The translations under genes were made by a program, and so were the position numbers. The notes under the pieces are model-generated. The model was not told the DNA's origin, searched no databases, and worked only from the letters and a program-made list of their open reading frames with translations. DNA of 64,000 nt from Cunninghamella blakesleeana (taxonomy: Eukaryota; Mucoromycota; Mucoromycetes; Mucorales; Cunninghamellaceae). Within the stretch, counting starts at the first letter, position 1, and each line of letters begins with the position of its first letter. The stretch lies in assembly GCA_017871115.1 (NCBI GenBank), contig JAFCIZ010000006.1, positions 4,092,001 through 4,156,000 on the forward strand, written 5' to 3'. Of the stretch, positions 49,771 to 62,912 are shown piece by piece.

Positions 49771-50183
49771 GAAATTCTTGGGATTAGACGAAGGAAATAT
49801 AGAACTCTTTCATCAATCATGTCTAGTATTAGTAATTTATTGTTCTTCTAAGAATATACTAGATCAAGATAACATCAATATGAAACCATCAATAAATATA
49901 CAATTTTGTTTACCCATAAAATTACTAACTTGAAAAAAAAGAAACGTTTTAAAAATATATTATATTTAAAATGATTGTTATAATGCTATTAAAAAAAAAA
50001 AAAGTTCAGATGAATTACAACTTACCGTTTAGGTGAAATTAAATTGCCAATATTTAGATAATTTGAAGTTACTAACCATTAATTTGATAAACTCATACCT
50101 TTCAAAAAAATAAAAATAAAAAATATAGCAATTGTATTTACATTAAATACATAGATTATTTTATTATACTTGTTAAAGGACTA

Positions 50184-50219
<36 letters not shown>

Positions 50220-51570
50220 TCTATATATGTTTGTTATTAAATAAAAAGTACGTTGAATTTCTGGATTGGATATGTTATAAAAAAAAAAATGTACCCTGCA
50301 TTCTGTTTAACCCCACAACTGTTCTTTTAAAAATAAATAAATAAAACTGCAGATGATCATTATTATTCAATTAGCATGAAAAATGATTATAGGAATGATT
50401 TATGACACTCTCCCTTTTTTATAGGAGTGAAAAAATACAAAGAAATAAGGGAGTTGAAAAAAGATAAAATAAAGAGGGTGGAGAAGAGAGGGTGAAGATG
50501 ATCTGTGTGTTTATGTTAGTATATATGTAAGTATATAAGTAGTATATAAAGTTTACTTTTTTGTGATCTACCAACCTTTCCATCTATCTAAAAATAATTA
50601 ACTTTTTTTTATCTTTATATATAGTTTTTTCTTATAAGATAGGTATTTAAGAAAGATCATACACATCTATTTTTCTCATGATAGAAGAAAATATAATCCC
50701 GCTCTTCCCCTTTTGGAAGGATATTTTTTTTTTTTTTTTTTTTTTAAAAACGTGTCCATTTAAATTTTTTTTTTTATTAATCTGAATTGACAACAAATAT
50801 GATCTATTCATTATATATACTTATAATGTTTGTATATAATATTTTTTTTGGTATTATTCATTTTTTTTTATTTTTTTTATTTTTCGTTATAAAACTACAA
50901 AAATGATATATTAATATATAACTTTAAGTATATGCTCGAGTGCGTACATATATAGATGGATTATACATTCATCTCCGCAGCATAATCCAGCAGCACCACT
51001 TAGAATTTTTTTTTTTACAACTCCTTCTTTATATCTACCCGATTTTTTTTTTATATATATATTTATACATTTCAAAATATTTATGATCACACTTTTTTTA
51101 CCGTATTATTTTTAACAATAAAACCAATGCCAAGAACATTAAAACTATTATAGATCATTGTTATTTATATATAAATATATAAATATATATATATATATAT
51201 ATAATTTAAAAATAAAACAATGATATCATTTTTTTTACGTTGTTTATAATGATTTTCTCTTTTTTAAGCCAATATTTATTTTATGGTTAAAATAAACTAA
51301 ACTAGTTTTCAAACTCGTTTTTTTTTTTTTTCCCAATGGTTACACTCATTTAGTTTATGTACATTTTATACTTTTAAGTTTGGTCATACAATACTTTTGA
51401 GTTAAAATTTCTTGATGAATTTATTCTTCAATTAATTTTTAAAAAAATAAATAAATAATAAAAAAAAAAAAATAGATAGATTATATATATATATATATAT
51501 ATCATAAAAAAAATATTAAAGTAGTAATAGTAATTATAAATGAATATAAATAATGTCAAAAGTTTACATA

Positions 51571-51602
<32 letters not shown>

Positions 51603-51724
51603 GGGTTTTCCTCTTTTACAATGATACACGTGTATAGGATATAAAATAAAATAAAAAGTATAAATGCATTATTAAACTATATGATGATTGATGATGATGA
51701 TAATTAAAAAGAGAAGGAAAGAAA
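48566..51724. other. Long convergent AT-rich spacer
   Basis: 3.2 kb between the adenylate cyclase and Anp1-family stops. It holds (TA)n tracts at 49418-49444, 49622-49655, 50188-50216 and 51178-51203, T30 at 49741-49770 and T21A5 near 50726-50750. There is also an AATCCCGC motif (about 50695-50702) and a less AT-biased patch at about 50935-51005. No open frame or RNA gene is convincing. The motif and patch hint at an undetected short transcript. Confidence 0.5.
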
Positions 51725-52915
<1,191 letters not shown>

Positions 52916-52973
52916 GTTGTATATTCTATTATAAAGGTGAGTGAGTGAGTGTATGTACTATCTATTTATATAT

Positions 52974-53125
52974 ATATAGATACAGATATACAGATATACA
53001 GATATAGATATATAGATATATATATTTATGTATGTATGTATGTATGTATTAGTATATAAGTAAGAATACGAAAAAGAGAAAGAAAGAAAGAAAGAAAAGA
53101 AAAGAAAAGAAAAGAAAAGAAAAAA
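52974..53125. repeat. Compound microsatellite
   Basis: Successive blocks of ATAGATACAGATA-type units, (TATG)5 at about 53028-53047, then (GAAA)n and (GAAAA)n up to 53125. This lies 60-210 bp upstream of the Anp1-family start. Confidence 0.85.
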
Positions 53126-54035
53126 AAGAGTAAAGAAAAAGAAAAAGAAAGAGCTTTTTTTTTTTTTTGCAAGAAAAAGGGAGAAAGATAGGAAAAAGGG
53201 GAATGACAAAAATAGAATTAGCGGAGTATTAAAAAAGAAGTTAATTTTTAATTGGATGTAATTTGATATCACCTTTACAGAATATAATATAAACTATATT
53301 ATATTTTGTGTATCATTAATAATATAATATAATCACTTTCAATATGTAATAATAATGTATTTATATGACTTTTTATTATTATTACTATTTATCATTTATA
53401 TAGTACATATATATAGTTGTTACATAGAAATATGAAGATTTAATTAAAAATATAAATAAATATATAAAATATGTTGAATTATTTTTTATTTTTAAAAAAA
53501 AAAAATGGCTTTGCTAATAAAATGGACTTATTTGACTGGGTACATCTAATTAGTACGAGGAATATTTTTAAATACCCGCAGAAAAAGAATTTGATTTGAT
53601 AATAAAAAAAAAAAAATTTAAAATTAGAAAAGCCCGTTTTCTTTTCTTTTTTTAGTAAGGAACCAAATTGATCTTGTATAAATATATATAAAAAAGATCG
53701 ACGAACTCTCGCCCTCTCTATAATTTTTAATTGATTTTCGGTAACACTTTGGGATGAAGAGAGGGAAAGAGAGGTGTCTACCAACTATCATTCATGAAAA
53801 AAAAAAAAAAAGTCGATCCTATTTTTAACAAATCATGTTTCTAGATTTTTATTGAAAAAAAAAAAAAAAAATTAAAAAAATGATCTTTCATTCCCTTTTG
53901 ATAATTAAAAAAAAAGACAATTCTTTTTTTTTTTTTTTTTAAAAAAAAAAAGAAATTATATACTAATAAGCCTATTCATTAACAAGTTAATGATTTATTT
54001 ATTAATTAGTTAATATAAAAATGATTAGTACGTAT

Positions 54036-54182
54036 TATTACTATTACTATTACTATTATTATTATTATTATATTATTATTATTATTATTATTATTGCTAT
54101 AATATATACATACATACATACATACACACATATATAAATATATATATAAATATATAAATATATATATAAATATATATATATA
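54036..54182. repeat. Compound (ATT)n, (TACA)n, (TA)n microsatellite
   Basis: Interrupted ATT/ACT triplets to about 54094, then ATACATACATACATAC and alternating TATATAAA blocks. It lies in the 3' flank of the SWIRM gene. Confidence 0.8.
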
Positions 54183-54332
54183 TTTGTATACATATGAGAA
54201 AATATCAATGAGAAAGGCTTTTTGTATAGTATCATCATTTTAATATTATTTATTGTAAGAGGTTTTATTTAAATAAATAAGGAAATGGCTGTTATTTATT
54301 TATTTATTATTTATTTTATTTATTTATTTATT

Positions 54333-55026
54333 TTAGTTTATTTGAGGTTGAAACCAACCTAAACGATTAAACGCATTCCATAAACAACTTGTTTTATTTA
54401 CATCGATCCTACATACTTTTTGAGCATCTGATTTCCTAAAAGGTAAACCGTGTTGATAAAAGACTTGAGCAGATAAGATGAGTGCTCTTTTACATTTCAA
54501 GTATTGCTCAGGTGATAATCTTAAAGTTGAGGCTATAGAGCATTCATTGGGATGTAATTCATGATAATATGGTAATTGGTGTATTGATAATGGTGATCCT
54601 ATAATACGTATATAATTCATATATAATAAGAAATAGGTTATTATTTATTTATTTTTTCTGGTTCTCAGTTAATACCTTTTTTTTTTTTCACTCTTTCCTT
54701 TTTATTTTTATTTTTTTCTTTTAATAAATAAATAAACATAAATAAATAAAAATAAATAAAACACAAATAAAAACTTGTATACCTTTCCAAACAACACGTA
54801 TATTAGGTCGTTGATCAAAAGCTTTCCATGAAGGTATCCATAATGGATCATAGATTTGATTATCATCAATAGATAAATTAATATGATCATAAAAAGTGGT
54901 ATCTGCCTTTGGTTTATCCATCGTTGTATTAGAATTATATTGTTTTGTTGTCGTTGGAGGTGAAGAAGGAGGCGATGATATAAAAGAATGATTAGATGAT
55001 GATATTTCCGGAGATGTTGATGTTAT

Positions 55027-55060
<34 letters not shown>

Positions 55061-55701
55061 GTTGAAGGGAATACTGCATGGGATGAGGATGAATGAATAT
55101 TATTTATAGATGTCGATAATGATGATAAGGATGGTGGTAAAAAAGTGGATAATAGTAAATTATCATGATGGTGATGATTGCTATTATTATTTTCATGATG
55201 TTGGAGTAAAGAAGAAGATGCTGGACGATTGTATACATCCATTTTGAAAATCATACGATTATAAGGTGAACGTGGTGGTGATTTATAAGGTAGTGATTTT
55301 CTACGATGCAATGGTTTATGGTTTTCTTTTTCCTTCTGGCTATTGTTGTTATTTAAATAAGAGGATGAAGACGATGTTAAGGGTTGAATCATATTTGAAA
55401 AGTGAAATCGTTTTCCATAAACATCTTGTTCATCTTGATTAACTACTTTTATACTGTGTATAGATGATCCTATTTTTTCTTTTCTTTTTCTTTTACATTG
55501 ATGATCTGATGATGCTAGTAAAGTAGCATTGTTATCTTCATCTTCGAAATATGGATCAGTAGTGATGGTTTTAATGGTCGTAGATGTAGTAGGGGTATTA
55601 GTGTTGGTGGAGGAAGATGTAGGATGATTCATTAATTTAGGTGTAATAGGTGGAGACATGAGTTCATTTTGAAAATTCTTTAATTCACTTGATGAGATCA
55701 T
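54333..55701 (-). CDS. SWIRM-domain protein (Fun19/Laf1-like)
   Basis: A probable chromatin-associated protein. The exons are 55701-54783 and 54598-54333, giving 394 aa. The C-terminal 90 residues form a SWIRM domain: LHPNECSIASTLRLSPEQYL, KCKRALILSAQVFYQHGLPF, RKSDAQKVCRIDVNKTSCLW and NAFNRLGWF. This short variant with 'R.SPEQYL..KR.I' and 'KTS.LW..F...GW' is the kind found in yeast Fun19/YOR338W and fission yeast Laf1, which associate with histone deacetylase complexes. The rest is disordered, with MSPPITPKLM at the N-terminus, KRKRKEKIG (NLS-like), KSPPRSPYNRMIFKMD (CDK-type sites) and poly-Ser. The intron splits the domain just before SPLSIHQL. A CRE-like TGACGTAA lies 350 bp upstream. 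Confidence 0.85.
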
Positions 55702-56593
55702 TTGACTTTATATAGTATAGAATATGTAGATCAATGATATGTTATTAAAACGATAAAACTTGCAAAAAAAGATTATTTTTTTTTAAAATAATAATAATAA
55801 ATATGATAAGATGATTATTATTAATTCAATTGGATGGGATCTTTTTATACAAATATAATATTAATAATGATAATAATAATAATTAAAAAAATTGAAAAGA
55901 TGAATTCTTTATAATATAAAATGATTAATGTACATAACAAAAAAAAAAAAAAAAAGAAAGAAAAAAGAAAGAAAAAGGAAAGAAAGAGAAAGGGATAGAA
56001 TCATTTTTTTTTTTAAGTTATAAAAAATAATAATCGGTTTTAAAACTCAGATGACGTAATGGTAATATTTGTGTTGAACCAACTTCAATAAAAAAAAAAA
56101 AGATTGGGGGGAAGAAAAAGAAAAAAAGGAAATAGGATGTATGATATAATTCATCATCAACAACAGTCAAATAAAACTTTAATCGTAATGATGGCGATTA
56201 TAAAAATCTATTCATTATTACAACTTATTTTAATTATTATTACTATTATCATTATTTTTAAGAAAGGAAAAAAAAAATATTGTCATTAAAAAGTGTAAAG
56301 ATGATGGATTAAAAAAGATAAGGGGGAAAAAAAGTGTGTGTAGGTGTGGGTGTGTGTGTATGTGTCTTTTGAGTATTATTGGTGTAGATCCTTTTTTACC
56401 AGTCCCGATCATTTTCATATACAAAAATGGATATGTTTTATTCTTCTACTACCTTTTTTTTTCTTTTTTTTTTTTAGTGTTAATTAAAATAAATAAATAA
56501 ATAAATAAATATAGAAACAATAATGATCATTACCAATCCTTTTTTTTTTTTTTTTTTTTTTTAAAATAATAATAATAATAATATATATTTATT
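55702..56593. other. Intergenic, promoter of the SWIRM gene
   Basis: 892 bp. It has a TGACGTAA CRE/ATF-type site at 56052-56059 next to CGGTTTTAAAACT, and homopolymer runs (A16 at 55940-55955, T22 near 56541-56562). A short GT-rich stretch (56332-56363) also lies here. No gene is seen. Confidence 0.5.
56052..56059 (+). promoter_or_regulatory. CRE/ATF-like TGACGTAA
   Basis: An eight-base match to the bZIP CRE half-site family, 350 bp upstream of the SWIRM gene. Supported by motif only. Confidence 0.35.
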
Positions 56594-58450
56594 CTAATCG
56601 GCGTGGTTAAATAAGTAACTAACACTTTCACCATTGTGCTAATATAACAATAAAATATAAAATAATAATAAAGTTAATATAAAATGTTTTTAGGTTAATC
56701 GGGTTTTTTATTTTATATTTATAAAACTTTATTACCGTTCTTCGAATAGCTTCAGCGATAGTTTGGGAAATATCAATAACAGTCAATTTTTCACATTGAT
56801 CTAATTTAGTTGAGGGAATAGGGAATGTATTTGTGACAACAAGCTAAAAGAATAAAATACATTATAAAAATCAATAAATGCCCTTTCTCTCCTAATTTTC
56901 TTTATTTTATTTTATATTGTTGTTGATGTATGACGACGATGATTAAATTTTACCTTGTGAACACTATCACATGCTTGAATTTTTTGTACCGAATCTGCAC
57001 TAAGTACACCATGAGTAGAGATAATATATACCTTGGCAGCACCGCATTTATGTACTAAATGGTCAGCAGCATCAAGGAAAGTTTGACATCCATCAATAAT
57101 ATCATCCTATTATTACATAAAGTAGTATGTTACTAATTAGGAACATAAGAGCTATACTATAAAACTTATAACTTACGGTTAAAAACACAATTTTATTCTT
57201 CACATCACCAACCAAAGTGATGGTACTTTCTTCCCCATCGTTGTCAGCAACAATAGAAACGGCTGCATTCATAATATCACCATGGTTACCGCCAAGGTCA
57301 TTTAATGAGGAAATAGATGCGGTTAAATCTTCTATTTTTTGATTCATATCATCTTGATCTTCATCATCTTGATCCTCGTCTTCATTCCCTTCGTCCTTTT
57401 CATCAATTTGTTGTTGTACAAATGGAGCGTTGTTATTTCCTTTTGGCATACCGCTATAAGGTCGATTATGTCCTTGAGGGCCGGATCGAGAACGATCTTT
57501 ATGAATTAATGCAAAATCAACTCGAAGAGCATCAGCTAATGAAGTCACTCTATAAAAATATAACCGTAAAAATAAAGTGTTTGGTGTGGTTATAAATCAA
57601 TAGTATTCTTTATTTTTATTTTTATTTCTATTTTTAATAATGTACATATTATTTACCTTTTAGCACCACCAGCATTTTTACTAACCACTACAGCATTTTC
57701 CCAGCCAGGAACATTTTGAGTAATCCATTTAGCAATAACAGGTTCAGCATATAAGTTGTCAACAGGTCGTTGGAAAAACCCTTGCATTTGACTTGCATGA
57801 AGATCCATTGTAATAATATGATCCACACCAGCTACAGCCAACATATTAGCAACCACTGATAAAAAGTTATTGTAATAAAATAGAGTTAATGAATAGTTGT
57901 ATTTAAAATTCTTTCTCTCCTTCTTTTACTTTGTCTTGTATATATTTAACTTTATTTCAATGATTGTTTAACTTTCTTCCTCTACCATTTATATATATAT
58001 ATATATATATATATATCATTTATCTTTATTCTCTTTCCTTCCTCCTCCCCTTTTTTTTTGTTATTATCATTATTGTTTTCTATTTAAATATACTTTATTT
58101 TACTTTTTTATATACAACTTACATTTAGCAGTGATACAAGTTCTACCTTTACGTTTACTTTGTTTACAATAAGGGAAATAAGGTAAAACCGCTGTGATAC
58201 GTTTAGCTGAGCCAATACGAGCTGCTTGAATCATGATACATAATTCAATAATATTATCATTCATTTCATTAGATCCTGATTGAATAATAAAGACATCTTG
58301 TTCTCGAACTGATTGTTCAATAGTGACAGATGTTTCCTTGTTACTAAACTTGGCTAATTTGGTTTGACCTGCTTTAATACCAAGACGACGGCAGACAGCA
58401 TTCATCAAGTCTTGATGAGAAGAACCTCCTAATACAACAATATTACGCAT
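56594..58450 (-). CDS. PRS1: Ribose-phosphate pyrophosphokinase (PRPP synthetase) with acidic insert
   Basis: Makes 5-phosphoribosyl 1-pyrophosphate from ribose 5-phosphate and ATP. The exons are 58450-58123, 57855-57657, 57549-57177, 57106-56954, 56843-56736 and 56638-56594, giving 401 aa. Conserved parts are [90 protein letters not shown], the PRPP-loop VLVDD position (here [19 protein letters not shown]) and STHGVLS. Between FALIHKDR and the [12 protein letters not shown] strand sits an insert of about 85 residues (roughly 195-280) with a Glu/Asp run. This is comparable to the non-homologous region of yeast Prs1-type subunits. It probably works in a hetero-oligomer. Confidence 0.93.
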
Positions 58451-58875
58451 ATTTTTTTTATTTTTATTTTTTTCAAAAAAAAAAAAGAAGGGAAGGAAAA
58501 AGATAAGTTTTAAGAAGAAAAAAAAAATAAGTAAAGAAAAGCGAGAAAAAAAAAAGTTAGGTGACTTTTGTTTATTATAAAAAAAACATAACTCAACTCC
58601 GATTTTTTTCTCCACAAACCCTAATCTTCTTTTATATATGGAGAAATTATCGTTTGCTTTATAATACAACTTTAATAATAGTAAATTAAATAATTATAAT
58701 AATAAATTGAACGATTTTCATTTTTTTTTATTCACTATTATTATTACTACTATTTTTTGATATTAATATATATATATATTTATTATGCACATAATAAATG
58801 TAACACAAAATGTTTTAGATATCTATTTATTTATTTATTAATGAGAATGATGAATATATATATATATATATATAT
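58451..58875. other. Intergenic, PRS promoter and SLY1 3' flank
   Basis: 425 bp. A poly-A/G-rich (minus-strand C/T-rich) leader lies next to the PRS start, then AACTCCGATTTTTTT (58596-58610), a weak relative of the promoter motif. (TA)n lies at 58855-58875. No gene is seen. Confidence 0.5.
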
Positions 58876-60359
58876 TTATGGAGTATCAGTACTACCCAAA
58901 GTACCCAATTGCTGAAGGAACTGATGAGGTGATAAAATTTCAGTTGAACCATAAGTAATCTTTTTCTTTTGTCCACCTTGATAACCACCGCTACCACCAC
59001 CTATGCCACCAGAAGAAGATGAAGATGAGGATGAAGATGCTAATTCCTGTAAATTTTGATATTCTACATAATTCCCTCCTCCTACTACAAACACAATGGC
59101 TTCTTGGAAGGCTACTTTATTTTGTCTAGGAGATCGGCTGTTTTTACCAAGTTTAGGATCAAAATATAAATAATCATCGGCTTTTGAAGATTCATTCATT
59201 GGAGGTGACATGATATCTGATACAATTTTACTAATAACTAATTCTTTTTTGGTTGGTAATAAATTTTTAACTCCTGATAATAAATTTTCAAAACCTCCAC
59301 CTAATCCACCTTCTTTTAATCGATCAGTTAACTATATATATAATGAAAGAGCAAAACATATTTATTGATTAATTTATACCCAATTTAAATATAAATTATT
59401 ATTAAAATAGTTTATTTTATTTTTACCTTATTTCCAATGCTACTAAATCCACGGAAAAGATCATTTTGTGAAAATCCACCAGAAGAAGCATTTGGATTGG
59501 GTGAAGCCATCATGGAAGTCATACGCATTAATGCTCTTACTTTTTCAATATATTTCAATGGTTTCATGTCACATCCAGCCGATTCCAAAGCTTTTTTATA
59601 AGTATCCATATCATCAGTTGGTATATCATCTACTGTAGAAAGATAATAAATTAAGAACAATCTCATTTTATCTTCTGGGTTCTTCTTTTCAGGATCATTA
59701 ATAGCTTCTAATAATAAAGACTTGTTCTATAATATATGTATATAGATATATGCACTTTAGTATTAATACAAGATAATCTATGCATATATTTTGATTTTAT
59801 TTTATTTTACCTGTCTAGTAATATTTTCTTCAATTTGAAAGAAGGTATCCAATTGTCTATCTTTAATATGGTTTAATAATGATGTAGCTACATTCATATG
59901 CATATCTAAAGTAGCTTTTCTTGCAGTTAATTCAGGTAATGCGCCAATAGCTGATTTCAAAATTTTTGCATTAGATGACATGTCGCTATAATAAAATAAA
60001 GTATAAAAAAAGGTGAATCTTTTTTTTTATAATTTCTTGAACCCATTATGAATGTTATTACTTACATTTGTCCAACATCTTCCAAAGAACTAACACCACT
60101 TATACGAGTAATTTCGGCGGCATCTTTCTTATAGTTGTTTAATTCAATATCAATATCCTCTATAAATATAAATAAATGTATAAATATATAACATTTATAT
60201 TTATATACCTTTTTTTTATAAGCATTTTTATTATTTTATTTTATATAAATTACCAGCTACTTGAGGAAATGGACTTGATGCATTTTTATTCCAAAAGAAG
60301 TCTTTACTATCCACATCATAACTTTTTCTTTCTTTATCAGTCTATTATTATTATTAAAC

Positions 60360-60392
<33 letters not shown>

Positions 60393-62000
60393 CTTGCCAA
60401 TTGATATATTTAAAAGAGAAAACCTTATTTTTTCAGAGTATATAACTTACATCAATAGTTATGCGGTTAAGTTTTAAAGAAAGAACATCATGTATAAGTG
60501 CTTGATAAGTCCATGAGTGACTAAGCATTGGTGTAATATCCATACTTCGATCCAATAAAATAAGTACTGTATGTTACGATAAAAAAAAAAGGGAGGATTG
60601 GTAAACATACTTTTTTTTCTTTTTTCTAAATAATAATAATATATATATATCAGTTTTTATTGTTACCAGGACGTTGTAAATTAACAGAAGTATTTGTGTT
60701 TTCAGAAAAGAGGTTTGTACGTGAATTCATCAAATGATCTCGAAGTTTACTATCCAATTTATTTGCTATCATTTCTGCTGCATTTCCACGAGGACATCTA
60801 ATGATGGGTATAACACCTACATATGATTAAGAAATAAAAAATAAAAAATTAAAATTATGACCATAAATGATTGAGCATATTTCTATTTCTATTTATGTAT
60901 ATTATCATTTTACCTAATGTAACAATAACTGAAAATAATGAGTTGACAGTACGATCAATAGTTTCATCTATTAAAGTTTCAGGAGCACTTGGGTTATTTA
61001 AATTGATAAATACATCAGGTTGATTAAGTGAGAATACATCAGGATTGGTACATATAAAATTAAGATATTGATCATAAACCTATCATATATCAAATAAACA
61101 AATAAAAGGAAGGCCCATTGTTAATTTATACATATATATAATTTTTATTATATATCTATGTCTTTAAGGATTTCATTCTTTTTTACTTACTTGATTGACA
61201 GAATCAGCGGTATTATTTGTAATGGTTGTTGTTGCAAATTCTTCCAAAATTGGACGAGGAATTGTAGAGGAGAAATTGATATAATAAGAATCATATAAAT
61301 TGCGATTTAAATCCTATATATAATACATTTATTTAAGCATAAAGTTTCCATTTCTATTTTCGTTTTCATTTTTATTCCTATTATATATTAATTGCCAAAT
61401 ATATAAAATTCTAGGTATCTTTTACCTCACAAACTTTTCTAACATTTTCCGAAGTTGGTTCAATAAAATAAATAGCAGGAACATCAGGTAATGGGGATCG
61501 ATCTTGATTTAAAAGCCTAAAATATATGAATAAACATACATACCATAAAATAAGTATATGTATATATATCATGTTACTTTATATCCCCTATTATATAATT
61601 TTTTTTTATTTTTTATTTTTATTTTTTACATATGAACTGTAATGCCGTTTTCTCGAAGATCATTGACACGCATAATAGATGAAATAATATCTTGTCCAAA
61701 TTTATCAAAAATAAGTACTTTCCAAACAGAGCCTTCTTTAGAAGTATCGTTATATACATCAACTTCGTTTTCATTGTTGGTTTTATTATTGAGATTTAAC
61801 ATGGACGCGACAGCAGCTAATGTAGATATTTAAAAAAGGTAAAAGAAGAAAGATAGAAAGAAAAAAGATGAGATGGTTTATACATACACATATATTAATA
61901 ATATTAACATATAAATAAAATAAAATAAAATTGGAGTTTGTTGTATTATACCATATTGCGCTGATCTTAATGAAACAGTATCTGTTGAAGTTGTTGCCAT
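58876..62000 (-). CDS. SLY1: Sec1/Munc18-family protein Sly1
   Basis: An SM protein that binds Sed5/syntaxin-5 and drives SNARE assembly in ER-Golgi transport. Twelve exons (62000-61952, 61816-61630, 61516-61426, 61313-61191, 61079-60914, 60816-60667, 60566-60451, 60341-60254, 60159-60066, 59985-59811, 59726-59427, 59331-58876) give 664 aa, the usual Sly1 length. Signature segments are [124 protein letters not shown] and [18 protein letters not shown] Ser/Gly-rich patch precedes the last strand ([20 protein letters not shown]), as in other Sly1 proteins. It is transcribed away from HAC1. Confidence 0.96.
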
Positions 62001-62451
62001 AATGTATTAAACTACTTTCGTATTAAAAATAAAAGAATAAATATAATTTTTTTAATAAAAAAGAGAAAAAAAAAGAGGAATGGTATTTTTTTTTAAAAAT
62101 CATTATCAAAAAATTGAAAGGGGTTTAAAGCCCGCCGGATTTTTTTTGGTGATCATTGATTTTTTTATATTATTTAAAGAATCTATACTCTACCATAAAT
62201 ATAATGATATTATACCAATATATCATCATCACTATCTGATAATACTAATGTTACAAATAGCGTATATTAGTATTTTATTTATAAATTTAAGATAGTATGT
62301 ATAAATAATATATTAAATATTACTAGATTTTTTTTTCATTCAATGTAATTAATATTTATACTTTGTATAATTTTTTTAATTTTACTTTATTTTTTTCAAG
62401 TGGATGAAATATAAATAGATTTTTTTCACAGTCATTTTTTGTCATTATAGA

Positions 62452-62496
<45 letters not shown>

Positions 62497-62912
62497 GTTT
62501 ATAAAATAATTTTCCTCCTTCTTTAAACTAGGAATATATTGGTATCTTTTAATAGGACAACACTGTGCCACTTAATCTTTGGAATTTTATTATCAAACCA
62601 AAAATATTTGTTCGAAAATGATTGGATATGGAGTTTAAAATAAATTAAGTCTTTTGGTTTTTCGTTTAAAAAAGAAATTTTTTTTTTCCACCTTTTTTTT
62701 TTTTTCTTTTCTTTTCTTTAGACTTCTTTTTTTTTAACAAAAAAAAACTTACTTTTTTTTATTAATTGATCTATATTATTTTCCATTGGGTGGTGGTTTA
62801 TATAGATCTGTTTTATTATTATTCTTATTACTTAATTGAAAAAACAACAGCTTTCTCTCTCTCTCTCTTTTTTTTTTTTTTGACTCTTGTTATAAACTTT
62901 ATTAATATTATC
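62001..62912. promoter_or_regulatory. Divergent region SLY1 / HAC1, including HAC1 leader
   Basis: 912 bp. Near SLY1 there is a TTTAAAGCCCGCCGG box (62125-62139), a GC-rich variant of the recurrent motif. A (TA)n tract lies at 62456-62490 and CAACACTGTGCC at 62560-62571. T-rich stretches follow. No ATG occurs between 62781 and the HAC1 start at 62913, consistent with a leader of at least 132 nt. A CT-repeat (62853-62868) precedes T15. Confidence 0.45.
62781..62796 (+). promoter_or_regulatory. HAC1 leader arm complementary to its intron
   Basis: TTCCATTGGGTGGTGG in the presumed 5' UTR, 117-132 nt before the start codon. It is the exact reverse complement of 63705-63720. In yeast HAC1 the same kind of leader-intron pairing stalls translation. 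GC content is far above the surroundings. Confidence 0.8.

Larger units (their letters stand above)
52916..54332. other. Intergenic with simple repeats, promoter of the Anp1-family gene
   Basis: 1.4 kb. Near the gene are (TATAGA/CAGATA)n, (TATG)n and (GAAA/GAAAA)n tracts. At 53216-53237 the reverse strand reads CTTTTTTAATACTCCGCTAA, a variant of the recurrent promoter motif. A less AT-biased patch at 53690-53800 opens minus-strand frames of about 45-57 codons, none recognised. T18A12 lies at 53924-53953, and (ATT)n with (TA/TACA)n tracts lie at 54036-54182. Confidence 0.5.

Noticed and set aside
49619..49933. 104-codon frame in the long convergent spacer
   Set aside because: It starts in a (TA)n repeat, crosses a T30 run translated as poly-Phe and has no recognisable domain.
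53479..53800. Minus-strand frame containing SQSVTENQLKIIERARVRRS, possibly a small gene
   Set aside because: No ATG in that frame, the only ATG frame gives a different unrecognised peptide of 57 residues, and it decays into homopolymer. Left as a possible untranslated or non-coding exon.
62766..62912. In-frame N-terminal extension of HAC1 rich in Ile, Tyr and Phe
   Set aside because: It has no ATG (it opens with TTG), the composition is that of T-rich leader DNA, and the complementary arm lies in it. The ATG at 62913 has a good context.
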